A stretch of 64,000 nt of DNA from Lanius collurio (lineage: Eukaryota > Chordata > Aves > Passeriformes > Laniidae). Within the stretch, counting starts at the first letter, position 1, and each line of letters opens with the position of its first letter. Both the position numbers and the translations under genes were made by a program. This document shows, in pieces, positions 25,001-37,000 of this stretch. The notes beneath the pieces were generated by a model, which saw only the letters and a list, made by a program, of their open reading frames with translations, searched no databases and had not been told where the DNA came from. The stretch is from positions 5,093,798 to 5,157,797 of the forward strand of contig JACBWW010000039.1 of assembly GCA_020086605.1 (NCBI GenBank), given 5' to 3'.

Positions 25001-28000
25001 ATGATGGTAAGCACCAAAAAGCATCTGGGACAAAATGGTGCTGTGGCACCTGTCATAATTTCAAGGGTCACTTGGGAAAATGATTGTTAAAGCTTTCAGC
25101 AAAAAATATTATTAAGGTTGATATGTATTTGCCACAGAGATCAATGTATGTGGTCATGAGGATTATCATCTCTTTTAAATCTCCTGTACATCTTATTTTT
25201 TTGTTATAGTCTGATTTTTGTAAGCAATTAAGAAGTCCTGGGGGGTTTTGAGGGATAATCTATAGAGAACAGTAAGTTCTGCAAGTGCACAGGAGAGATT
25301 TGGCTGACACAGCCATTGGAACAGGCATTCCAAGCATTCAGGCAGTGTGAAATAGTTAACATTTGAGGAAACTGGTTTGTTGTTGCTTGTAATTCCCTGG
25401 AAAAGCCTGGGATTTAGCCAAAATTAATTCAGATTTTAATTCTTGCCCAATTTACGTAAGGTAGGAAAGTATGCATGTGGTACTGACTCTTGTGTGTGAC
25501 AGGAGAGAATGAAAAGGAAGACAATAAGTCTGAAAAGGAAGAAGGTAATTCTGAGTCGGATTCAGAGGAAGAACAAACATCCAAGAAGCCCAGATACAGA
25601 CACAGACTGCTGAGGCACAAGCTCACCGTGAGTGATGGGGAATCTGGAGAAGAAAAAAAGGTGGTGAAACCAAAAGACAGAAAAGAAGGGGGGAAGCGCA
25701 GAAATAGAAGGAAAGGTACATAATCCACATCTTTTTTTTGTCTTAAAAAGTACTTGCTTCTATAAAATAAGTCCAAAGCTTGTCAGAATGGAGATCTCAA
25801 CCTTTGCAATTTTAAAATCCCTGTATTAACTTCCTTGTGAATGAAATCTAGAATTCGCTTATCTTTGTGTGATAAATAGTTTTGTTTGAAATGTTGAATA
25901 CAGTTGGAGCTCTCTCCACTTATTGTGAATTGGATTAATCTTGTGGAGTCTTAGAATACCCCTCCTAAACAGAACAGGCAAGCCCAGGATGTCTAATTTG
26001 GGAAAATCAGTCTTGTCCTTTATGTAATTTCTCTCTTGGACTGGCAGTAGTGCCTGAAGATGTGTCCATGCTGGGATTCCATGGAGCAGGCTGGAGCTGA
26101 GCAGCAGATGGCACTGTGAAATGAGCCTGGCCTGGGGGCTGCCTTCATTGCTGCAGGCAGCAACAAAGAACCTCTGGGGTTTTCCTGGGCAGGAAAGGTG
26201 CCCTGGGCTTCCCTGTGTTGCACTGATGGCAGCCAGCTTTTGTGGTCTTCCACAGAATAAAAGATGCAATGTGATTTGTTTGGCATTTTCCTCTGTGAAA
26301 ACTCTCATTTTTATCTGTTCACATATTCAAGTTTTTCCTCCTGTCTGGGATTAAAACTCTGCCTACAACATTTCTTTCAGGAGGAATAACTGTAAATTAC
26401 CTTGGAATTAATGTGCAAATAAGAGGTAGCTCAGGGTTCTTTAGCAAACCTCTGCAGTGGACTGCCCTAAAGCAGAACAATGTATTTGATTTCAGTTTGT
26501 TCTTTTTTAGCCTTATGTTATTAATGGTACCTTTCCCAATGTATGCAGAACAACCCATGTTTTAAGCCTTGTCATTCATGAAACAATTAAACTTTCCACT
26601 GTGTTCAAAGTCAAGCTGAAATTAAAGGTGTTAAATGCCACGCTGGTGTCTTAATTACCAATAAATGCCACTGATGGCTCCTCAAAGTGCTTAGGAGGGT
26701 ATTGCTAATGCTGCTTTTTTAGGTGCATTTGTAATTGCTTTTTGAGGCAGTTTTGAGCTTGCATTACCTGAAGAAATGCCAAGCCATAAATGCAGTGATG
26801 TAATTTTATATGTTGTTAGTAAATAAGGGCCCTTTTCTTGAAGTGTGGCTATAAAATGACATATAAAGCATTTGAAACAAAAGCTTCTTTTTAAGTAAAA
26901 ATCATCTTTTGTTTTCTGAAGTTCCATACTGCTCCCCACAGTTCTCCTCCATTATATAATGCACTCTCTCATTTGCTTGTAAAATAAATGTAGATGTTCA
27001 TGCATAAAGACCTCAGAGCTTGTTGGCACAAGAAGCCATCCACCAGGACTCAGCTAGTGCTTAATTTTTAACCTTTTCTTCTCTGTACCCCTTTTATCCC
27101 TCTTGCTCCTTATAAATTTGGGTTTAATGGGTCCCATACTGTCTGAAACCTTGGCAGTGCTTGTTGCTCTTAACCAGTTTGTTGTGCAGTGAGGAGCTGC
27201 TGGCTTTGCAGTGATATTCAGCATGAAATAAATGCTGGTTTCTTTTTCAAGTGAGCAGTGATGACTCAAATGATTCTGAGTTCCACGAGTCTGCAGTGAG
27301 TGAGGAGGTCAGTGAGTCTGAGGATGACCAACGGCCAAGGACAAGGTATGGATAAAACTGAGCTGTGCTTACCCTGTGTTTGTTTGGGGTTTTAATAATA
27401 CACTTTAGGCAGGGAGATGGTAAAAGTTACACATTTTGAAGCAGTTCTTAAAACCCCTGATGATATTTACCTACAGGAATTATAGAACATTAATTTATTT
27501 TGCAGCAAATGGGGGAATTTTGAATTTGTACAACAGTGGGGGGTACACAACAATTTGATGAGCCCATGCAAGAAAAGATCAACAAAAAAAGGACATTTTT
27601 ATGTCAAATACATCACTGTCAGCTGGTGGATTGCAGTATAAAATTACTGCATTACAGTTCAGAGATCCTGTAGGGATTTCTCATTGCTGTGTGTGTGTCC
27701 AGTGGCCTGAGGGGCAGGAAGGAGTTTGGAAGTCAGCCCTAAGTGCACAAAAGGAGTACATATTTTATTAATTAATGATGTAGTCCTTCTTTGCCATTGT
27801 TTTTCAGCAAGGCAGTGGATTCTTGTGGTTTATCAGTAATATTGCCTTTTTGTATGTTACTAGATCTGCCAAAAAAGCTGAGGCAGAAGAAAACCAGCGC
27901 AGCTACAAACAGAAAAAGAAACGAAGGAGGATAAAGGTTCAGGAGGATTCATCAAGTGAAAATGAGAATAAGGTGCTGTATCATGTTTTGAAGGAATAAA

Positions 28001-31000
28001 TGGGGAGTTGCTGTCTCTTCTGCCAGCTGTTTAGGGTATCTCAAACAGCTCTGCACAAAGGACAGTAAAAAATTAAAACTTTTCTCAGTGTCAGTTCAGG
28101 CTAAAATTTGTAAAGTGCCACCATTGTGGAGGTAAAACATTATGTTTAACTAAAACTTCTCCTATCTAGATCTTGATAAAAATGCTTGATATTGAAATAA
28201 ATGAAATTTTTAATCTAAATGTAGGTGAGTAAATTGTAGATTAAAGCTTTAGTAGTGTTGGAGTTTTTTTTCCTGTGTGGTGGAGGTGAGGGCCGATCTC
28301 ATTTAGCACCAGTGTAACAGAAAAGTGCTTTATTAATAATCATTAGCTACTATCAGATGATTACAGTGCCTTCAGTACTGCCTCTGCACAGCTGGGCTTA
28401 TCTTTGGTGTCTCAGAATACAGTACAATAAAGATGGCAGTTCTTTTGTCATACTTTTAAAATAGACATCTTTTTTCTTACTAGCTGAACTTCACCTGTGT
28501 GTATAAGGATTTCTGAGAACTTGTCTAAGAAAGAAGGGTTTGATGGTCTGTGCCATAATTTTCTTGCTAATGAGCACTTTATTTAATTTCTAATAGAGTA
28601 ACTCCGAGAATGAGGACAATGATGACTCAAAGTCTCCTGGAAAAGGCAGGAAGAAAATAAGAAAAATTATTAAAGATGATAAACTCAGAACAGAAACACA
28701 AAATGCACTTAAAGAAGAAGAAGAAAGAAGAAAACGTATAGCAGAGAGAGAACGGGAGAGAGAGAAATTGAGAGAGGTATGGTCTGGTTTCTGTGTAAAA
28801 TTCTGTTAGCTTGAATTCCTGATGATGTTTAAGATGATAAATTTTGCTCCTCAGTGTAATTTGATGGGTAATTTTTGAAAACTGCTTACATGCAGCCTTG
28901 TAAGCTGTAAGTTTTATGTGCAGTTTCCTGCAGGTTGACCGTGGTTTTATTTGATGCTGTGATCTTTAGAAAGTTGTTTCAGTTTCCTGCTGCTTCACTT
29001 CAGTGCCAGAGTAAGTTGTGAGGCAGTAAAGAATTGAAAGTTTCTCTTCACTAAATAAATTATGGCTGCTAAATCTGATGTGTCTCAAATGCTGGGTGTT
29101 ACTCATGTGAGAATATTCCTCTGATGCCCTGGTTCTGTTTGCAGGTAATAGAGATTGAAGATGCTTCACCTCTGAAATGTCCCATTACAACCAAGCTGGT
29201 TTTAGATGAAGATGAAGAAACCAAAGAACCATTAGTGCAGGTTCACAGGAGTATAGTGACCAGACTGAAACCACATCAAGTAGATGGTAAGTGAAGAGTT
29301 TAAAGGAAAAAAAAACTAATTTTTTCTCTCCAGGGGCACAGCACTTTATGCAGACTGACTTAGAATAAAAACTCCTTGACAGGCAAAACCAGAATGTGTT
29401 TTCTCCCTGTCCCCAAGATCAGTCAATCTGCATCCTCACAGTAATGTTTTCCAACCCAATTGCCACAATCTTGAGAGAAACTGTGAATATAATCAAGTTC
29501 AAGACAAAGATCATCCTGGACAGAAATGAATCAATTATCCTGAGAGCTGCTTTCCTAACAGTTATCATGATCTCAGTGATCACAGCTGTCTCTTATCAGG
29601 TGAACTTCAATGAAATGAATGTTTAATCAGAAAACTTTCAATAACTTCCTTCAGGTGTTCAGTTCATGTGGGATTGCTGTTGTGAATCTGTAAAAAAAAC
29701 CAAGACATCTCCTGGCTCTGGCTGCATTCTTGCTCACTGTATGGGCCTGGGGAAAACATTACAGGTAAGAAACAAAATTTATTTCTATGTAGTTCCCTGG
29801 CAACTCAGAACAAGAAAATAAATACAGCTGGTAGGAGAGAGGCTCCAGGAACCTGTTTCTAAGACAGTGTAAAAATCTTAAGCAGGTTGTGTTTTTTACC
29901 ATCTTCCTCACTCATTTGTTTTCCCTTAAGTGGTTTATTTCCTTGACTGTTTTTGAAATTCATTTGCTGCTGATAAAGTACAAGTTTATTTTTTATATTT
30001 ATCTTTCTTTCCTGGTGTTTATTTGGTGTTCTGCCTGGTTTTTTCTCTTGCAGGTAGTAAGTTTTCTCCACACAGTCTTGCTATGTGACAAACTGGATTT
30101 TCGGACAGCTCTGGTCGTGTGTCCACTCAACACTGCCTTGAACTGGCTGAATGAGTTTGAAAAATGGCAAGAAGGTTTGGAAGATGAGGAAAGACTAGAG
30201 GTAAAAGGCTTAGAAAGAGTTCTTCATGAAATAACTGAATTATTTGCATAATTGGGAAGCTCCACCACTCAAAGTACAGGCTAAGGAATGCACTTTATGT
30301 GAAAATTCTACTTAATATGTTGGAAGTATTAAAGGTTGCATCATTTTTGGAGTATTTTAAGAGGAATTAAAGCTTTTTTTTCTTCCCCCTTTGGAAGGTC
30401 TTTGAGCTGGCCACTGTGAAAAGGCCTCAGGAGAGGAGCTACATGCTGCAGCACTGGCAGGACGAGGGAGGTGTGATGATCATTGGCTACGAGATGTACC
30501 GAAATCTGGCACAAGGCAGGAATGTGAAGAGTAGAAAACTTAAAGAAATATTTAATAAAGCTTTAGTCGACCCAGGTAAGTGAAAATTAACACAAGCTGT
30601 ATAGATTGTACTTCCAGGTGTAGGTATATGAGCAAAGAAAATAAATAATGTTGGTGAGATTCATCAGATTTTCTTTGCTGGGTTTTGCTGAGTTACAGAA
30701 ATTTGTTCAGAATCTCCCCCATCTGCTTTTGTAAATAGATTTCTATAACAGTCTTTTCTATTAAATCAAATACAAGGAATATATTCTGGAACTTCTCCTA
30801 TTAAGTATTTTTATTTGCTAGCATTGCTTCCTTTGCAAAGTAATTTGAGGTGTCTGTTGGGGATCCAAGGCTGTTTTAATCTGTTAATTTGTTACAACCA
30901 CAAGTTGTTTTGTCCCTGATGGAAATTTACCATTAAGGGTGCAGCTACACGTGAAAATAGTAGACAATGTACCTTAGAAGTGTGAAAAAACAAGTGTTAA

Positions 31001-34000
31001 TGAAGCTGTAATTAAGGGAATGCAGCTAAAGCAGGTAGTTAATTTTTCAGTCTTGAGAAACAGATGTCTTGTTTTGAGCTGAGCTGAACTGAGCAAACTT
31101 ATTGTCAACATGTATGGAAGCACTTGAAAGTATTCCAAGTTAATAGAAGTGATTTCTCAGGTGGTTACCAAAAAGGAGTAAAAATTTTAGGATTAAGAAG
31201 GTTCACCATAATAGCAAAATTTCCTTACAAATTCTGAACTAGCAACTGATACCTGAAAATAACTTAGGGTTATGCAGGATGTCTTAAAAACTGGTTTTAA
31301 AAGGCACATTTGCTGTACTGTTGGTATTTCTCTTTGAAAATGCAGATATGGAAGGCAAAGTAAATGGAGGAGGGTTTTCTTGGATTTTAATTGTCTGACT
31401 GGGCTTTACATTGACACTGTGTGATTTTCTTTTTTTTTTCCCCTCTTTCTGCTTGATAATTGTACTTGGTGCACTTGATTTTGGGAAGTTTCCTACTAAA
31501 GTAGGGCTGTGAATTCTGTTCTAACAGACAAGGAGGTTATTTTAAGGGAAAAAATAACTTTGTGATTATTGGCATTGGCCAAGTGGAATTGGCATCTCCA
31601 GCTCTGCAGAAAGGCTGCTTTAGCAGCTAAAACATTAATTAGTTTTCTGCCAGCTTGACTAAGTCATACAGTGGCTGTGGAGTCAGGGAAGCTCCAGTAC
31701 AGCAGCTGATGAAGTATTTTTGTTGATGTACAATGTGTTGATTCCACACACATTATTTAAGCAGGGAAGGAAATGCCCTTCTTGCCAATGGGTTTTTTGA
31801 CTTCTCCTACCTAAGCTGTAGTTACTCAGAACAAAAAAAAAAAAACACAATAAACCAAAAATGAGGGGGGGGAAACCCTGTGCTGTCAGTGCTATTCTGT
31901 ATCTGATTTTCTCAGGATATTGCATTTATTGAGAATATTGCCAGGAAAGTCAAAGCAAAGGGATAAAAGGTGTGAATTGCTGTGTCAAAGTAGTGGTGAC
32001 AGGGCAGTAATTCTGTGGATCATGTTCTGGTGCAGTGATGAAATAGTGTTATACAGTGACTGATTTTTGTGGGACTTTTTCCTGGTGGAAAGTGTAAGGG
32101 AGGGCAAACATTAGGGTTGTTACTGTGTGTCTTTACAGCATTGTCCCTTCATGGATTTGTGTTTGTGTAACCCCAAAAATAACTGGCCTGTGGGATGTTG
32201 GACAGGGCACTGCCAGGAGGAGGCAGTGCCTGGTGTAATGTGCCCTGTCCCATCCCATGCTTTTTTACATCCTGCTGGGCTCTTGTTCTCCTTCCAGGCC
32301 TCTTCAGACCCTGGGACAGAGCAGTGTTTGGGATTAGGTCATGGACTTGTGTAGATTTAACTGGGTTTGGAAGCTGCAGCCTATTGAACCTTACAGATTC
32401 TGAATAATTCCATATGAACATGGAGCCTCTCCCTCTTCTTCTCCCTCCTCCTCTCCTTCCCACCTTGAAATAACTCCTTAATTACTTTTATAGAGCCATG
32501 GAAACTTTAAAGTTGGAAAAGACCCCCAAGATCATGTGCAGAGTCATGCCCACTAAACTGTGCCATGATCTTCCACATCTCCTCATTTTCTGAACACTTC
32601 AGGGGTGGTGACTCCCTGGGCAGCTCCTTCCATGCTTAACCACTCTTTCAGTGAAGAAATTTTTCCTAATACCCAACCTGAACCTCTCCTGGCACAACTT
32701 GAGGGCATTTCACGTTGCCTCATCTCTTTCTCTATTTTAACTAATTGCAGAAAGACAGAAATGTCCATGTGTTGCTACCCACTAATTTTTGGAGCCTTTT
32801 GGATTGGCTAAATGGATGAGAATGTGCATTGCAAGATTCTCACTTGATTTTTGCTCTCTTGGTAAGTCAGCATGGACAGCTGCAGGTTCCAGTGCAGGAG
32901 AAAGCCATGTGCTGGCTTGCTGCTGGGACTGGAAATAAGGAAACCTTGGCCTCTGGGAGCATTTCCCATTTAAAAAGCTGCAAATTTGGTATTTAAGTGC
33001 TAATTTAATGAGATGTGGTGAATACTGCTGGGGTAAGACATATTATATAGGAGAAGCTTGTGTTGCACTGTCAAGGGGACCACAGGGGGAAGGTTTAGCC
33101 AAAGTTTATGGGTGGAGAAGTGATTTCATTAATTACCCAGCTCTGCTACGTGGAAGAGTGGCAGGATTATATACACATGCAGGTTTTCCAGGCTGCCTTG
33201 TGCCACTGCTGAAGGGCTGGTGATTATTGAGCACTGTTGTGCTCTGCTTGTAGCACTTCAATAACTTCTTTTTTTTAACTTGTTGCTACTAACAAAAATT
33301 CTGTCACTGTTTAACTTGGAAACTGCTCTTTAATTGACAGTTGTATAAAGCTCTTGTAGGCTTCAGAGGAACAGGAGAACTGTGTATATATATCTCTCTA
33401 TATCTCTCATTTATATATTTCTATATATTAACATATGCAAGTACAGTAAGGATGAGAAGGTGAAGACTTTGAGGAAAGATTGCATAAGTAAGGCTGTTTA
33501 GCCTAGGAAAAAAACAACTGAACTGACACATTTTCCATCATTTAAAAGCTGGTTAATGAAGGAGTGTTATCCATTAGTTTTGACATCATTTGGGGAAAGG
33601 AAAAGGCAGAATTTATTCAGATTTGCAGCAACTTGGGTATTATTGCAGTGTTTTAGCAAGAGAGGCTGTGGAGTTCCCTACTTCTGTCAGGTCTGCCCCT
33701 TTCTCATAACCCTTATCTCAGATGGAGAAAATGATCTAAATGATCCCCTGAGGTCCCTTTAAGTTTTACATTCCTTTATCATACTTTGAGGAATGTTCTG
33801 TCCATAATGATTTACATTTGTGTTTTGTAAGAACAAGGGAAAAACCCCACAAATTTATGAAAATCCCTGCTGCTGAACTGTGGCCAAGATGTTAGTTCAA
33901 GATATCAGTGCTACATGCCTGCCAAACAAACCATGAGTAATTGTACTAAGATTGGGTTTTTTCATATTTTTACTGTCATTCACTTACTCTAAACAACAGG

Positions 34001-37000
34001 TTTTGAGATGGTTTTGTGGTTTAATTTCTTTAACTTCATGTGAATGAATCACAGTCTTAAATGAGGACAAGAGAAAGGATCTGTCACTGCTAGAGATGGT
34101 TACATAAAATTAAAGGAAGGCTTTGTGTGTAGCCACTCAAGTGTTTTTCATGCTGTCAAAACTGGGAAGGTACAAAAGTCATGAAATCCCACAGGGAAGT
34201 GTTTCTGTGGCAGATGGGACAATTCAGAAATACATTGGCTTGAACAAGCCTAAGTGCCTTTGGAATTCATATGTGGATTTTCAGAATTGTCTTCTAGACT
34301 TGTTTCAAAAGTTTGGGGGTTGTTTTCTTTGGGTTTTTTGCTTGGAAAGAAATATCTTCTTGATTTCTTTCTTTTCACATGTAAGATTCAAATCACTTCT
34401 AAATCACCTTAAAATGGCACGATGAAGGTGTCTGGCACTGGCATGTGAGTGGTCAGAGGTGTAATTGGGTCAGAGGTGTAATTGATTCTCTGTTGTTGAC
34501 CACTGCCATAGAATTAATTTTATTCTTTACAAGGCAGTTTAAATTTAGTCTGACAATAAATATTCTCAGTAAGTTACAAAAGATTAGACTGTGCTTGCTG
34601 ACAAATCCTCCTTTGCTCCTCAAATATCAGACTTTTAGAGCTGAATTGCTGAACCCAACTGGTGGCTTTTCTCCAAGGTGCAGCAACTTGTCATGAGCTG
34701 CTTTCAGAGTTGAGTGCTGGAACTGAGGTCAGGTTTAGAGCTGGTAAAACATTTATTCTGAGTTACTAGCTGGATCCTAGAATATCTTTTACTTAATTTT
34801 CAAGGAAAGAAATTCCAGAAATTGTGCTAAATCTGAAAACAATTAGTGTGTGTAAGTCTGTTCTGCCAAGTTGGGTATTATTTATCTTATTATTAGAGTT
34901 GCTTTGCATTCTGTGGGAATGTGTTGTGGTGTAGTTTTGACATTCCTTGTGCAGCTCACTTAAACCAGACTGATATTTTATCTCCTGGAAGAAAGCTGAG
35001 GACATTCCTGAGGTGACTTTCAGCTGCAAGGTGGCAATTCACTTGTCTGTAATTCAGATCAAATCTGGTTGTGTTTTATATTATCTAAGACTTCTGATTA
35101 CGCTCTGTCCCCCTAGTGATATTCTTGCTTTGATGAAAAATTTCAGGTTACCTGGTTTTTGGGTGTTTTGGGATTGCCCAAGTGTCAGTAGATGGCAGCC
35201 TAAAGCTGGAGAGAAGTTTTCCTGAGTTTGGATGGGATGGCTGGAGGTGCAGCCGTGCACAGCCAGCTGCAGGGATAGACCATTTTAACAGGAATGTACT
35301 GCCAAGCTGAATTTAATCCTTGCCATGAAGACTTTACAAACAACAACCTTTAGTTCACCAGAGTGGCTACTCTGAATGTTTGTGCAAAACCTGAGTGAGA
35401 ACCCAGTCAGTGCTAAAAAACCTCGCCATGAAACACACAAAAAAAGTTTAAAAAACCCCTTAAGTAACACTGGTAGAACAAATTTTGGATACTTCATGCT
35501 CTCAGGTTCTTTGTGGCAGTAAAATATTGTGGAGAGATTTATTGTTTTTTCTTCCAGGTCCTGACTTTGTGGTGTGTGATGAAGGACACATATTGAAAAA
35601 TGAAGCATCTGCTGTCTCTAAGGCAATGAATTCTATTCGGTCTCGGAGAAGAATAATTCTGACAGGAACACCACTGCAGAATAATCTTATAGAATGTGAG
35701 TAGTTGTCTTTTATTTCCTTCAGTACACACTTGCCTGTCAGCCATAGAAGATATATTTAGTTTGATTGGAAGAAAAGAATTTGATACAGTGCAGCTGCCT
35801 GTGACGTTTCTCTGCATTTCCATGTGACACATTTCTTTTCTGTTTGCATTAATCCCAGTACTGTGCTTTCCATTTTGAGCCACTCAAATCTGGCTTTTTT
35901 CTCCTAGATCACTGCATGGTTAACTTCATTAAGGAGAATTTGCTTGGCTCAATTAAGGAATTCCGGAATCGATTCATCAATCCCATCCAGAATGGTCAGT
36001 GTGCAGACTCCACTCTGGTGGATGTCAGAGTGATGAAGAAACGTGCTCACATCCTCTATGAGATGTTGGCTGGCTGTGTTCAGGTAAGAACAGTTTGTCC
36101 CTAACTCATCACTTCATTTAACTGCAGAGAAGGAGAGGAGTTATTTCATCTCTCTATAATAAAAGCACCCAAAGACCTGTTAGCTTCTGATTTGAGAGCT
36201 CAATAAATCTTCTAACTTAAGTATTTTTCACTGATTGTTAGATCTCTGCATTCATTGTGACTAGAAAAACTTCACAGTTTTTCTCCAAATGTCAGTGTAT
36301 TCTAAAATACAAGTATTGGAGAATACAGCTGTTTCCTGCTGGGAGACAAGAACATTTTATGGTAAAGTAGGATATGAGTTGCTTTGAAATACTCCTTTTT
36401 AATTCCATGTGGACATTTAAGAGCTGCCTTAAAGTCTGCACAGAAAGTTGCTGGTCCATAGTTTGTCAGTTGTTTCTGAATGTGTATTTTTTCTGATCTG
36501 TGAGAATCAGAACAACAGAAGACAAGACAGAAGGAATATTATTCAGGTTCAAAGGGGTGAAGAACTCATTACCTTATAGACCTTAGATTAGAAAAGCATT
36601 GGATGCAGCCCCACATAGATTTTCTCCCTGCACCAGTGCAGAACAGATCCTGTCCATAGAGAACAGCTCTCTTGTTCAGGTCATGGGGTGAGTGGAGAGA
36701 CAGAGCAGTGTAAGAAGAGTCAAAAAAAAAAAAAAAAACCAAAACAGAAGTAAAATTGGGTTTTAGTATTCTAAAAATAAAAAAAAAGTCCCAAAAGTAA
36801 TTCCCAGAGCAGCTCCTGGAGTTGCAGAGTGCTTTGCAAGGACTTGGAACTGGCCATGGGCTTAGCAGGTTATAGACTTTGGCCTGACAAGCACCTGAGT
36901 GGGGCAGGTGTGTTTCTGCTGCAGGGCCTGTGGTGAATTGTATTTACTGGCCCAGATTTTCCTCCTTAGTGGCTGGAAAGCACCAGAATCCCTGTCACTG

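Larger units (their letters stand above)
25007..29654 (+). other. ATRX: ATRX introns 11-16, non-coding parts
   Basis: Introns at 25007-25502, 25716-27251, 27346-27863, 27973-28596, 28777-29144 and 29287-29654. No named repeat or RNA gene is recognised. Intron 11 read-through stops after about 25 codons and I see no AATAAA inside that intron. Intron 16 carries a 76-codon open frame (29396-29626) treated under findings. Confidence 0.65.
30576..35557 (+). other. ATRX: ATRX intron 19
   Basis: 5 kb splitting the ATPase between motifs Ia and II. It holds two CR1 fragments in opposite orientations (32490-32735 and 33440-33790), a TA/TC-rich microsatellite at about 33381-33436 and a 17-bp tandem duplication at 34451-34484. 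No gene is seen. Confidence 0.7.

Noticed and set aside
25007..25083. Exon 11 read-through as the ATRXt equivalent
   Set aside because: Only about 25 extra codons of ordinary intron composition and no AATAAA seen in intron 11; the exon 10 read-through is better supported.
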